The notes under the pieces are model-generated. The model saw nothing but the letters and a program-made list of their open reading frames with translations, did no database searches and was not told the origin of the DNA. This document shows, piece after piece, positions 32,649 to 39,750 of a stretch of DNA of 64,000 nt. The DNA lies in assembly GCF_003945545.1 (NCBI RefSeq), contig NZ_CP029617.1, positions 186,001 to 250,000 of the forward strand. Reading direction: 5' to 3'. The translations under genes and the position numbers were made by a program. Source of the stretch: Streptomyces sp. WAC 01529 (lineage in GTDB: Bacteria > Actinomycetota > Actinomycetes > Streptomycetales > Streptomycetaceae). Within the stretch, counting starts at the first letter, position 1; every line of letters begins with the position of its first letter.

Positions 32649-33281
32649 ATGTCCGTAAGCATGCTGGCCATCCTGGGCGCTGCGGTGGCGATCGTGACCG
32701 CGCTGCTGCTCGCCCGCCCGCTGAACCAGACGACCACCGACGACCTGAGGCGCCGCTTCGGCCCCGAGTTCGACCGCGTGGTGGCACGGCATCAGGGGGA
32801 CACAGAGGCCGCCGAGCGGGAGCTCAGCGAACGTCTCCGGCGCTTCGGCAGCCTCCGCGTCAAGGGCCTGACGACGGCGGCCCGCGAGCGGTACCACTCC
32901 GAATGGGCCCTGCTCCAGGCGCGGTTCATCGACGCGCCGGGGCAGACGGTCGCCCAGGCCAACGCCCTCCTGAACCGGCTGGCCGCCGAGCGCGGCTTCC
33001 CCGCCGAGTCGCGTGAGCGCCAGGCCGACGCCCTCTCCCTGCACTGCCCCCGCCATGCGCACGGCAGCCGGGTGCTGCACGAGGCGGCGCGGCGGGCGGC
33101 CGCGGGCGAGACGGACACCGAGGCCATGCGCCGCGCCATGCTCGCCGGGTACGAGCTGCTCCACGAGCTCCTGCTGCCCCGCCCGCAGGACCGCAGGGCC
33201 GACGCGCAGGCCGGGCACCCCCGGCCCCACCGCCCCTTCGGGGTGCCGTCCCAGCGCTCCGCGCACTCCACTCGCCACTGA
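32649..33281 (+). CDS. Membrane-anchored helical protein of unknown function
   Basis: A 210-residue protein with one N-terminal membrane helix (MLAILGAAVAIVTALLLARP). A helical cytosolic domain follows, containing DDLRRRFGPEFDRVVARHQGD and AERELSERLRRFGSL, with further helices and a Pro/His/Arg-rich tail (RPHRPFGVPSQRSAHSTRH). The RRRFGPEYDR-like motif recurs in many Streptomyces proteins of this kind with no assigned function. A GGTGA/TCACC palindrome (about 32540-32550) lies in the promoter region. No catalytic residues are visible. Confidence 0.75.
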   Translation: MSVSMLAILGAAVAIVTALLLARPLNQTTTDDLRRRFGPEFDRVVARHQGDTEAAERELSERLRRFGSLRVKGLTTAARERYHSEWALLQARFIDAPGQTVAQANALLNRLAAERGFPAESRERQADALSLHCPRHAHGSRVLHEAARRAAAGETDTEAMRRAMLAGYELLHELLLPRPQDRRADAQAGHPRPHRPFGVPSQRSAHSTRH

Positions 33282-33372
33282 CGCCGAAGGCCAGGGCCGC
33301 CGGGACGGCTGCGGGGATCCGAGGGCCAGGGGCGCGTCGCCCGTGGCTCAGCGCCCCCCATACGCTGTGCGG

Positions 33373-34377
33373 ATGTTGGTCTACGCCCCGGCGGCCCTGC
33401 TCTTCCTCGTCTTCTGCTGGCGGGCACTGCGTGAACGCCGAAGATTCGGCAACGCCGTGCTCCTGGGGCTCGCCGTGCTCTGCGCACTGGTCGCCTGGAT
33501 GTTCCGCCTCATCAGGTCGGGCTCGACGTCCGCCCTGTTCATGGCGTACTCACTGCTCGCCCTGTGCGCGTTGGGGATCCTCGTCCTGACGTACCTGCTC
33601 TTCGTCAACGGCCTGCGCATGGTGCGCAAGGAGGGCAGGAGCCCGGCCAATCTGCTCTCGCTGATGGCCGCGCTGAGCATTCTCGGCGTCATCGCCCTGC
33701 TGATCACGGCCGCGGTGGTGCGTACCCCGCTGCTGGTCGGGATCGGCGCTGCCGCCCTCGGTCTCTCCTCCTACGTGTCGTTCCTCTTCCTGAGCTTCGT
33801 CTGTTACGCGTTCCTCTACGGGCGCTTGCAGGTGCGCCGCAAGGCGGACTTCGTCGTCGTCCTCGGGTCGGGTCTCGTCGGCGGCTCCACGGTGCCGCCG
33901 CTCCTTGCCAGTCGGCTCGACCGGGCGCGTGAGGTGCACTCGCGGCTCACCGGGCGTGGCGTCTCCCCCGTGCTCATCACCTCCGGCGGGCAGGGGCCGG
34001 ACGAGGACCTGCCGGAATCCCACGCCATGGCCGACTACCTCACCGACCGCGGTTTTCCCGCCGAGCTGATCGAGCGCGAGGACCGCTCGACGTCGACCGA
34101 GGAGAACCTGCGGTTCAGCAAGGCCATCATGGAGAAGGCCAGGCCCGGCTACCGCTGTGTCGTCGTCACGAACAACTACCACGCCTTCCGCGCCGCGCTC
34201 ACCGCCCGACGGGCCGGGGTCAGGGGCCAGGTGGTGGGCGCGCCCACGGCCGCGTACTTCTGGCCCAACGCCACGCTCCGCGAATTCGTCGCCGTCCTCG
34301 TCGACTACCGGCGGACCAACATCGCCATCGGCTTGCTGTTCGTCCTCGGCGGGGTGCTCGTCTGGTCGGCCCGCTAG
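33373..34377 (+). CDS. YdcF/DUF218-family membrane protein (ElyC/SanA-like)
   Basis: A 334-residue protein. Five or so membrane helices occupy residues 1-155, and a cytosolic or outward DUF218 domain follows (about 160-300). The domain opens with KADFVVVLGSGLVGG, continues with LITSGGQGPDEDLPESHAMADYL and has the conserved STSTEENLRFS, then VVVTNNYHAFRAALTARRAG. A last helix ends the protein. DUF218 proteins such as ElyC and SanA take part in envelope assembly in Gram-negatives, and YdcF binds SAM. The long multi-helix N-terminus is typical of the actinobacterial and Firmicute branch. Confidence 0.9.
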   Translation: MLVYAPAALLFLVFCWRALRERRRFGNAVLLGLAVLCALVAWMFRLIRSGSTSALFMAYSLLALCALGILVLTYLLFVNGLRMVRKEGRSPANLLSLMAALSILGVIALLITAAVVRTPLLVGIGAAALGLSSYVSFLFLSFVCYAFLYGRLQVRRKADFVVVLGSGLVGGSTVPPLLASRLDRAREVHSRLTGRGVSPVLITSGGQGPDEDLPESHAMADYLTDRGFPAELIEREDRSTSTEENLRFSKAIMEKARPGYRCVVVTNNYHAFRAALTARRAGVRGQVVGAPTAAYFWPNATLREFVAVLVDYRRTNIAIGLLFVLGGVLVWSAR

Positions 34378-34508
34378 CCGGGGGCGCGGCTACTCCGCGT
34401 GGCCGTGTCCGGCGCGCCGACCGGGCCGGTTGCGCCTTGCATGAAGGGCAGCGCGGAGTCCGCAGGGACGGCATGCTCCCGGCCGCGCGAAGGAACGAGG
34501 TCTGTCCC

Positions 34509-35042
34509 ATGCGCGTCCGTCCCCCCGTCACCGCAGCCGCTCTCACCGTCGCGGCGTTCGCCATGATGGCGCCGCAGGCGTCGGCCGAGACCCAGGCTCC
34601 GACGGCGCCACAGACACAGGCAGGCACCCAGCCCTCGCTGTCGATCACGCCGAGCCCCGGCAAGCCGGGCCAGTCGGTGGTCGTCTCCGTCAGCGGCGGC
34701 TGCACCGCCGCGTCGGCCACCGCCACGTCGGGCGCCTTCACCCAGAGCGTCCCGCTCTCCACCGGCTCGGCCGGCATCTACACGGGCACCGGCACCATCC
34801 GCCCCGACGCCCGGCCCGGAAGCCACACCGTGAACGTCGCCTGCCCGGGCGGTGCCACGTCCACGTACTCGATCACCGTGGCCGGAGCGGCGGCCACCCC
34901 GACCACGGCCCCCGACCGGGGCGTGCGCGCGGGGACCGGCGGGTCCCGGACCGCCGAGGCCGTCTACGTGGGGGCGGGCGGCGCCCTCGTGCTCATGGCG
35001 GGCGGGTACACCGTGTACCGGATGCGGCGCAGGCGGTCCTGA
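34509..35042 (+). CDS. Secreted, C-terminally membrane-anchored Ig-like protein
   Basis: A 177-residue protein. The signal peptide ends at ASA-E (residue 26), a Thr/Gln/Pro-rich stretch follows, and then one beta-rich Ig-like domain (LSITPSPGKPGQSVVVSVSGGC to TYSITVAG) with two cysteines. A Thr/Pro spacer leads to a C-terminal membrane helix (YVGAGGALVLMAGGYTVY) and the stop-transfer tail RMRRRRS. No LPxTG motif is present, so it is anchored by the helix rather than by sortase. It is likely a cell-surface protein of unknown role. A strong terminator follows the stop. Confidence 0.8.
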   Translation: MRVRPPVTAAALTVAAFAMMAPQASAETQAPTAPQTQAGTQPSLSITPSPGKPGQSVVVSVSGGCTAASATATSGAFTQSVPLSTGSAGIYTGTGTIRPDARPGSHTVNVACPGGATSTYSITVAGAAATPTTAPDRGVRAGTGGSRTAEAVYVGAGGALVLMAGGYTVYRMRRRRS

Positions 35043-35046
35043 CGCG

Positions 35047-35078
35047 CCGGCGGCCGGGAGGTGTCTCCCGGCCGCCGG
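35047..35078. terminator. Bidirectional hairpin terminator, 14-bp stem
   Basis: CCGGCGGCCGGGAG at 35047-35060 pairs perfectly with 35065-35078 across a GTGT loop. It lies five bases after the surface-protein stop and 38 bp before the stop of the convergent PfpI gene, so it can serve both. Confidence 0.8.
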
Positions 35079-35115
35079 TGCTTGGCGCGCGATCTCGCGC
35101 GCGGGATGGGTCCGC

Positions 35116-35682
35116 TCAGGCCGCCGCTTCGAGAACCTTGTCGATCTCGCCGAGGAAGTCGTCGAGGTCGTCGGGGGTGCGGGAGGTGATGAGCTCCCAG
35201 CCGTTCGCACCGCAGTGCATGACGGGCTTGTCGACCCAGGTGCCCTTGGCGTTGCGGATGTCGGTGGCGACGGAGGCGTACGACGTCAGGGTCTTGCCCT
35301 CCAGCACGCCCGCCTCCACCAGAAGCCACGGTCCGTGGCAGATCGCCGCCACCTTGCGGCCGGACTCCGCGAAGGAGCGGACCGCCGCGACGGCGCTCTC
35401 CTCCAGGCGCAGGGTGTCGGCGTTGACCGTGCCGCCGGGGACCAGCAGCAGGTCGTAGGAGGACGTGTCCGCCTCGGCCAGGGTGAGGTCGGGCTCGACG
35501 GTCTTCCCGGGGTCCTTGTCACCGACGAGGGTGCGGATCTCCTCCGCCGACACGGCGGCCACGTCGACGTGCGCGCCGCGGGAGCGCAGGTGCTGCACCG
35601 GCACCACCAGCTCGTCCTGTTCGACTCCGTAGTTGGTCACGACCGTCAGTACGCGGCGGCCGTTCAGGGTGTTGTCAGCCAT
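35116..35682 (-). CDS. DJ-1/PfpI-family type 1 glutamine amidotransferase-like protein
   Basis: A 188-residue protein of the PfpI/YhbO/Hsp31-like group. The nucleophile elbow AICHGPWLL carries C115 with H116, and the acidic partner is E21 in NYGVEQDEL, the usual PfpI catalytic arrangement. HCGANGWELITSRTPDDL is the conserved C-terminal motif of this family. Members have been reported as chaperones, deglycases or weak proteases induced by stress. It lies 67 bp downstream of the GlsB-type gene on the same strand, so it may share that gene's sigma-B-like promoter. Confidence 0.9.
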   Translation of the reverse strand: MADNTLNGRRVLTVVTNYGVEQDELVVPVQHLRSRGAHVDVAAVSAEEIRTLVGDKDPGKTVEPDLTLAEADTSSYDLLLVPGGTVNADTLRLEESAVAAVRSFAESGRKVAAICHGPWLLVEAGVLEGKTLTSYASVATDIRNAKGTWVDKPVMHCGANGWELITSRTPDDLDDFLGEIDKVLEAAA

Positions 35683-35749
35683 GACGTTGCCTTTCCTGGT
35701 GCTGTGCTGTGTCCTTCGGCGCTGTGTTCAGGCGCTCTGTCCTTCGGCC

Positions 35750-36016
35750 TCAGCGGGCGGAGCGGCCGGACACCATTCGGTAGAGGAACAGGACGACCAC
35801 CGATCCGATGACGGCGGCGATCCACGTCGACAGGTGGAAGAAGCCGTTGATCGACTCCACTCCGAAGATCAGTTTGCCGAGCCAGCCGCCGAGCAGTCCG
35901 CCCACGATGCCGATCAGCATCGTGACGATGATGCCGCCCGGGTCCTTCCCCGGCGTCAGTGCCTTCGCGATCGCTCCCGCGATCAAGCCGACCAGAATCC
36001 AGGCGATGACGCCCAC
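35750..36016 (-). CDS. GlsB/YeaQ/YmgE-family stress-response membrane protein
   Basis: An 88-residue protein with three membrane helices: VIAWILVGLIAGAIAKAL, PGGIIVTMLIGIVGGLLGG and a last one around WIAAVIGSVVVLFLYRMV. This transglycosylase-associated (misnamed) family is induced by envelope, acid and osmotic stress in many bacteria. The GTG start is preceded by GCAGGT. A sequence matching the Streptomyces sigma-B consensus lies 44-68 bp upstream. The PfpI gene follows on the same strand. Confidence 0.92.
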   Translation of the reverse strand: MGVIAWILVGLIAGAIAKALTPGKDPGGIIVTMLIGIVGGLLGGWLGKLIFGVESINGFFHLSTWIAAVIGSVVVLFLYRMVSGRSAR

Positions 36017-36059
36017 GGTGTTACCTGCCGTTCACTCTCGAAGTCGATCGGTCACTCCG

Positions 36060-36084
36060 GTACCCGCCTTCAGCATGACCACAC
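36060..36084 (-). promoter_or_regulatory. Sigma-B-like promoter upstream of the GlsB-type gene
   Basis: On the minus strand GTGT (36084-36081) and GGGTAC (36065-36060) are separated by 15 bp, an exact match to the general-stress consensus GNNT-N14-16-GGGTAC reported for Streptomyces sigma-B. Transcription would begin near 36053, about 37 bp before the GTG start at 36016. The regulated gene is a known stress type, which supports the match. Confidence 0.6.
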
Positions 36085-36266
36085 GGCGGGGAGCCGCCAG
36101 ACGAGTCCGGCGACCGGAGTAAAGATCGGGTGCCCCTGGGGTCTGGGCGCCATTCGGGACCAACGACTCCCGCGGGAAGGCACGAAGTCCTTTTCACGGC
36201 ACCTTCGGCGACGTAATGCCGCCTCGGCTCCGGGCGTGCGGGCCGGGAGCCGAGGCGCAGGGTCGG

Positions 36267-36292
36267 GGTCAGGTCAGGTCAGGTCAGGGTCA
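36267..36292. repeat. Five near-tandem GGTCA units at the end of a secreted-protein gene
   Basis: GGTCA occurs four times head to tail from 36267 and a fifth time after one extra G, ending in the stop codon (minus strand TGA) of the secreted-protein gene. On the minus strand these read TGACC, so slippage could extend or remove stop-adjacent units without touching the coding part. Confidence 0.7.
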
Positions 36293-36901
36293 GTACAGCT
36301 TGTTCACGGCCTTGGCCGTCGTGGTCTTGAAGTCGGCGGCCTGGGCGTTGCCGAAGTCGCCCATCTGGCCCCAGTGCACGAGCGTCACCGTCCGGCCGTC
36401 GCGGCCCACCGAGAACATGTTGATGTCGGAGGCCCCCCACGAGGCGACGGTGTGCACGCCGTAGACGTGGGCTCCCTCCTCCGCGTTCACCTTGCCGTAG
36501 TACTTCTGCTTCGCGGTGATGTCGGGGTACTGCTTCATCACTTGCTCCGCGCACCCGTCGAGCTTCTTGCGCAGCAGCGCCGCGAACTCCTTGGCCCGCC
36601 GCTCGTCCCGCTCGACCACCGTCACCTGCAGCGCACCCGTGTCCAGGTCGGTGCGGTACGCGCGGTGCACGGACGTCGACGGCAGCGCCTCGCCGACACA
36701 CATCGGCAGCGGGTCCGGCTGGCCCGGCGTCACGGGACCGGCGTACCAGTCCGACGACGCGTGGGGCGGCAGCTCGGAAGGTGCCAGGAAGCGGGGGGTG
36801 GCGGCCGCGGAGGCCGGCACCGTTCCCGCGGCGACACCGGACGCGGCCAGTACGGCGGCCGCGGCGAACATTCCCTTGTTGGCGCGCACACTCATCCTCA
36901 T
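36290..36901 (-). CDS. Secreted protein of unknown function
   Basis: A 203-residue exported protein starting at an ATG preceded by GGGGGAGACA. The signal peptide is at residues 1-33 (GMFAAAAVLAASGVAAGTVPASA-A). The mature part has two cysteines (PMCVGEAL and KKLDGCAEQVM) and the segments YRTDLDTGALQVTVVERD and GRDGRTVTLVHWGQMGDFGNAQAADFKTT. The layout recalls the sensor-like extracellular domains of actinobacterial kinases and lipoproteins, but no family is certain. Short GGTCA repeats overlap the stop codon. Confidence 0.75.
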   Translation of the reverse strand: MRMSVRANKGMFAAAAVLAASGVAAGTVPASAAATPRFLAPSELPPHASSDWYAGPVTPGQPDPLPMCVGEALPSTSVHRAYRTDLDTGALQVTVVERDERRAKEFAALLRKKLDGCAEQVMKQYPDITAKQKYYGKVNAEEGAHVYGVHTVASWGASDINMFSVGRDGRTVTLVHWGQMGDFGNAQAADFKTTTAKAVNKLY

Positions 36902-37064
36902 TGTCTCCCCCATATGTTTCGGTCGGTCGCTCTGCCGCGGGCGGAACCGTCCACCCTTGGATCCCACGCCCCTTACGACCCGCGGCACCCCGCGTCCGTT
37001 GCCCTCCCGTGCGTCACAGCTCCGTCTCCCATGTCACCGAACGGCAACACCCCAGCTCCCCGCC

Positions 37065-37424
37065 TCACACCAGTCCGGTGACCGTCACGGACACCCGGGG
37101 GTCCCGCATTCCTGCCTCCGCGCGCACGGCGGCGGTGACCGCCGCGCGCACCTCGCGGGTGACGTCCACGGCGCGGTGGCCGCGGTGCAGGACGACGTAC
37201 ACCTCGACGTGCCACTGTTCGGCGCCCTCGCCCCGTGTCACCCGTACGCCCGAGGAGCGGGGCGGCCTTCCGAGGCGGTCACCCATCGGACGTACGCGCG
37301 CCAAGGCCCTTGAGGCGCGCAGGAGTTGGGCGACTCCCGGTCGCAGGAAGGCGACTCCGGCCGTGCCGAGCACCGCCCTTGCGACCGCGTCGGTCAGATC
37401 ACCGGAAGCGAGTTGTTCCGTCAC
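37065..37424 (-). CDS. Asp23/Gls24-like small protein, last gene of sigma-factor operon
   Basis: A 119-residue protein. Its C-terminal half (WHVEVYVVLHRGHRAVDVTREVRAAVTAAVRAEAGM, then RVSVTVTGLV) has the strand-helix-strand pattern of Asp23/Gls24 envelope-stress proteins. The N-terminal half (LTDAVARAVLGTAGVAFL, RPGVAQLLRASRALARV) looks like the start of the same family. The GTG start overlaps the stop of the upstream anti-sigma-like gene (GTGA). It is thus the third gene of an operon headed by an ECF sigma factor. It has no membrane helix. Confidence 0.7.
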   Translation of the reverse strand: MTEQLASGDLTDAVARAVLGTAGVAFLRPGVAQLLRASRALARVRPMGDRLGRPPRSSGVRVTRGEGAEQWHVEVYVVLHRGHRAVDVTREVRAAVTAAVRAEAGMRDPRVSVTVTGLV

Positions 37425-38113
37425 GGTCGCCTTCCCTCCACGTCTTCGGTGATATCGGTGATCGTCACGTCAACGACCGTGACCCGCATGCCCAGTTCGG
37501 TCTCGGCCGCCTCCAGGACCCGGTGGCGGACCTGTTCCGCCACCTCTTGGAGGTGCCAGGTGAGGGGCGCCTCCACTTCGAGGCGGATACCGACGGGGCC
37601 CCGCCGCAGGCGTCCGGCCGGGGCGGTGGTGTCGGTGTCCTGGGAGCGGACCTCGATGCGGCAGCTGCCCGCCCGCACCCCGGGCAGGGTCTCCGCTGCC
37701 GCGCGGACCGTTCTGGCGGCGGCCGCTTCCACGATCCACGCGTCCTCGTCCTCCTCTCCCAGCGGCAGCGTCCGGCCGGGCCTCAGTTCGAGCCGCACCA
37801 CGTCCATGACGCGGCCGACGAGCGCGGAGGCGTCGGTGTCCTGCTCCCGCGGTTCCGTCGCGCGGGCGGCGGAGACGACGTCCTCCAGATGGCGCAGGGT
37901 GTTCAGCGCCTCGGTGCAGTGCGGGCACGCGGCGGCGTGGGGATCGGCCTCGCCGCTCTCCCAGCGCTCCCATACGCTCCACAACTCCCGCCCGCAGGGC
38001 AGCGGTTCCCGCTCCGCGGGGCTGTCCGCCGGATTGCCGCCGGTGGCCGCCGCGCGCTCCTCGCCGGGTCCGGTGTCCTGGTTGCCCGGTCCGGTCTCCT
38101 CGTTCACCGCCAT
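37421..38113 (-). CDS. Zinc-motif (anti-sigma-like) protein fused to an Asp23-like domain
   Basis: A 230-residue protein joining two modules. Around residues 38-75 lies a zinc-type anti-sigma motif, with an early Cys (PLCGRELW-like) and then H-x3-C-x2-C in DPHAAACPHC, followed by a helix. Residues about 110-225 resemble an Asp23/Gls24 domain, ending in LEVEAPLTWHLQEVAEQV and MRVTVVDVTITDI. No membrane helix is seen. It starts inside the end of the ECF sigma gene (10-bp overlap), the usual place of a cognate anti-sigma factor. The fusion suggests that an Asp23-family interaction, perhaps with the membrane anchor AmaP, controls release of the sigma factor. That mechanism is inference. Confidence 0.75.
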   Translation of the reverse strand: MAVNEETGPGNQDTGPGEERAAATGGNPADSPAEREPLPCGRELWSVWERWESGEADPHAAACPHCTEALNTLRHLEDVVSAARATEPREQDTDASALVGRVMDVVRLELRPGRTLPLGEEDEDAWIVEAAAARTVRAAAETLPGVRAGSCRIEVRSQDTDTTAPAGRLRRGPVGIRLEVEAPLTWHLQEVAEQVRHRVLEAAETELGMRVTVVDVTITDITEDVEGRRP

Positions 38114-38694
38114 GCGGCCATCGCCTCCGTGAGATAGCGCCGCGCCCGGAAGACGCGGCCGCGCACCGCCTCCGGACTGATCCCGACCGACTCGGCGATG
38201 GATTCGTAGGACAGGCCGTTGAGTTCGCGCAGTACCCAGCACACCCGTTGTTCCGGTGACAGTCCCGCCATCGCCCTGGTCAGGTCCGCCACCGCCGCGT
38301 GCCCCTCGGCCACCCGGGCGGGCGAGGCCTCGTGCTCCGGCGCCTGGGGTTCGGGCACGCCCTCCAGGTCCACCGCGGGTCTGCGTGCGCGCAGCACGTT
38401 CAGGCACCGGTTGGTGACGATCCGGTGTATCCAGGTGCCGAACCGCGCGTCCCTGCGGAACTCCGGCAGCTTGCGCCACGCGCTCACGAAGGAGTCCTGC
38501 ACGGCGTCCTCGGCCTCCGTCCGGCTTCCCAGCAGCCGCGTCGCCAGCCGCAGCAGTCCCGGGGCGTGGCGTCGCACCAGCTCCTCGAAGGCCTCCTCGT
38601 CGCCTTCCCCGGCGCGCACCGCCAGCAATCCGTCGGCACGCCGCGCGGCCTCATCCGCTCCGTCCTGCGGCGCTCTGCCCCGCTCCCCGGGCAC
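38104..38694 (-). CDS. ECF RNA polymerase sigma factor
   Basis: A 196-residue ECF sigma factor. Region 2 is clear at about residues 35-105 (LATRLLGSRTEAEDAVQDSF, FRRDARFGTWIHRIVTNRCLN), and region 4 at about 140-190 (LSPEQRVCWVLRELNGLSYESIAESVGISPEAVRGRVFRAR). The GTG start at 38694 follows a candidate autoregulated promoter by 34 bp. The operon continues with the zinc-motif/Asp23 protein and the small Asp23-like protein. The divergent arm carries Asp23, DUF6286-like and AmaP-like genes behind a copy of the same promoter element, so this factor probably controls both arms. Confidence 0.92.
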   Translation of the reverse strand: MPGERGRAPQDGADEAARRADGLLAVRAGEGDEEAFEELVRRHAPGLLRLATRLLGSRTEAEDAVQDSFVSAWRKLPEFRRDARFGTWIHRIVTNRCLNVLRARRPAVDLEGVPEPQAPEHEASPARVAEGHAAVADLTRAMAGLSPEQRVCWVLRELNGLSYESIAESVGISPEAVRGRVFRARRYLTEAMAAWR

Positions 38695-38727
38695 ACGCGG
38701 CTCCTCTCATCCAGGTCGTGCTCGTAC

Positions 38728-38755
38728 GACACTCGGAAAGCCGCCCGCGTTACGC
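38728..38755 (-). promoter_or_regulatory. Candidate ECF promoter for the sigma operon
   Basis: On the minus strand GCGTAACG (38755-38748) is followed after exactly 15 bp by GTGTC (38732-38728). The same two blocks at the same spacing occur on the other strand before the Asp23 gene. Only 33 bp separate the -10-like block from the sigma gene start, so the leader would be short. Confidence 0.65.
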
Positions 38756-38799
38756 GGCGAGGGCACGTTACCTCCCGGAAGGAGAAGTTCATCCGAGGC

Positions 38800-38827
38800 G
38801 CGTAACGAAATCCCCGGCCGCCGTGTC
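38800..38827 (+). promoter_or_regulatory. Candidate ECF promoter for the Asp23/AmaP arm
   Basis: GCGTAACG (38800-38807), 15 bp, then GTGTC (38823-38827). This is the exact bipartite element found before the sigma operon on the opposite strand. It lies 96 bp upstream of the Asp23 start, and the spacer sequences of the two copies are unrelated, which argues that the blocks themselves are conserved for function. Confidence 0.65.
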
Positions 38828-38923
38828 AGACAAGCGAGGAGCCGGGCACCCGGTCCGGTAGCGCATGTACGGGCCGAAGGGCCGCAGGGCTCCACACGAC
38901 ATTCGATCCGAGGAGACGCCGGC

Positions 38924-39451
38924 ATGGCGAATCAGGACATCCACTCGAACGCGACCACGTCCGGTGGCATCGACACCGGCTCCACCGGCTCCACCGGCAC
39001 GATCCACAAGAGCGCGGGCACCACCACCGTGACGGGCGGCACCGGCTCCGGCGAACCGGCAGCCACCCGCGGGAAGACCTCCATCGCCGACGTCGTGGTC
39101 GTGAAGATCGCCGGGATGGCGGCGCGGGAGATCCCCGGTGTCTTCGACATGGGCGGCGGCCTGTCGCGCACCATCGGCGCGGTCCGCGACCGCGTCCCGG
39201 GCGGGCGCCCCAACGTCGGACGCGGCGTGAAGGTCGAGGTCGGCGAGCGGCAGACCGCGATCGACCTGGACATCGTCGTCGAGTACGGCGTGCCGATCAC
39301 GGATGTCGCCCACGACGTGCGCGAGAACGTCATCGCGGCCGTGGAGCGCATCACCGGCCTGGAGGTCGTCGAGGTGAACGTCGCGGTCAACGACGTACGG
39401 CTGCCCGACGACGACACGGCGGACTCGGCCGGCGAGACGCGGGTGGAGTAG
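38924..39451 (+). CDS. Asp23/Gls24-family envelope stress protein
   Basis: A 175-residue soluble protein. A Ser/Thr/Gly-rich N-terminus of about 48 residues precedes the full Asp23 domain: TSIADVVVVKIAGMAAREIPGVFDM, GVKVEVGERQTAIDLDIVVEYGVPITDVAHDV, then AVERITGLEVVEVNVAVNDVRL. In Staphylococcus, Asp23 coats the membrane through the anchor AmaP and its loss triggers a cell-wall stress response. Here it heads an arm that ends with an AmaP-like gene. The ATG is chosen from the GAGGAG about eight bases upstream. Confidence 0.92.
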   Translation: MANQDIHSNATTSGGIDTGSTGSTGTIHKSAGTTTVTGGTGSGEPAATRGKTSIADVVVVKIAGMAAREIPGVFDMGGGLSRTIGAVRDRVPGGRPNVGRGVKVEVGERQTAIDLDIVVEYGVPITDVAHDVRENVIAAVERITGLEVVEVNVAVNDVRLPDDDTADSAGETRVE

Positions 39452-39528
39452 CGCTTCCCGCTCGGGGGTGGCGCGGCCACCGGGCACGGCCAGGAAGTTT
39501 CCGTGGTGTGAGTGGTGTGAGGTGAGTG

Positions 39529-39750
39529 GTGAGCACAGCTCTGGTTGGCATGATCGCCGGAATGGCCCTGGGGTTCGCCGGGTGGTTCGGCGGTTTCGGT
39601 GCTTTCCTTCTGGTCGCCGCGCTGGGCGCGGTCGGCTTCGTCGTCGGGCGCCTCGTGGACGACGGCACGGACATACGGGACTTCCTCGGCGGCCGTGACT
39701 CCGCCGGTGGCCGTGGCTCTCGTGGCGGCCGTGACCGGGGGCCGCGATGA
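39529..39750 (+). CDS. Small membrane protein in the Asp23 operon (73 aa)
   Basis: A 73-residue protein with two close membrane helices (ALVGMIAGMALGFAGWFGGF and FLLVAALGAVGFVVGRLVDD), followed by a Gly/Arg/Asp tail. It resembles the DUF2273-like small proteins that accompany Asp23 and AmaP in Gram-positive envelope-stress operons. The GTG at 39529 follows GAGG by six bases. Its stop overlaps the next gene (ATGA). Its likely role is to help hold the Asp23 layer at the membrane. Confidence 0.8.
   Translation: MSTALVGMIAGMALGFAGWFGGFGAFLLVAALGAVGFVVGRLVDDGTDIRDFLGGRDSAGGRGSRGGRDRGPR

Noticed and set aside
34509..35042. Sortase-anchored surface protein
   Set aside because: It has a C-terminal helix and Arg tail but no LPxTG or LAxTG motif.
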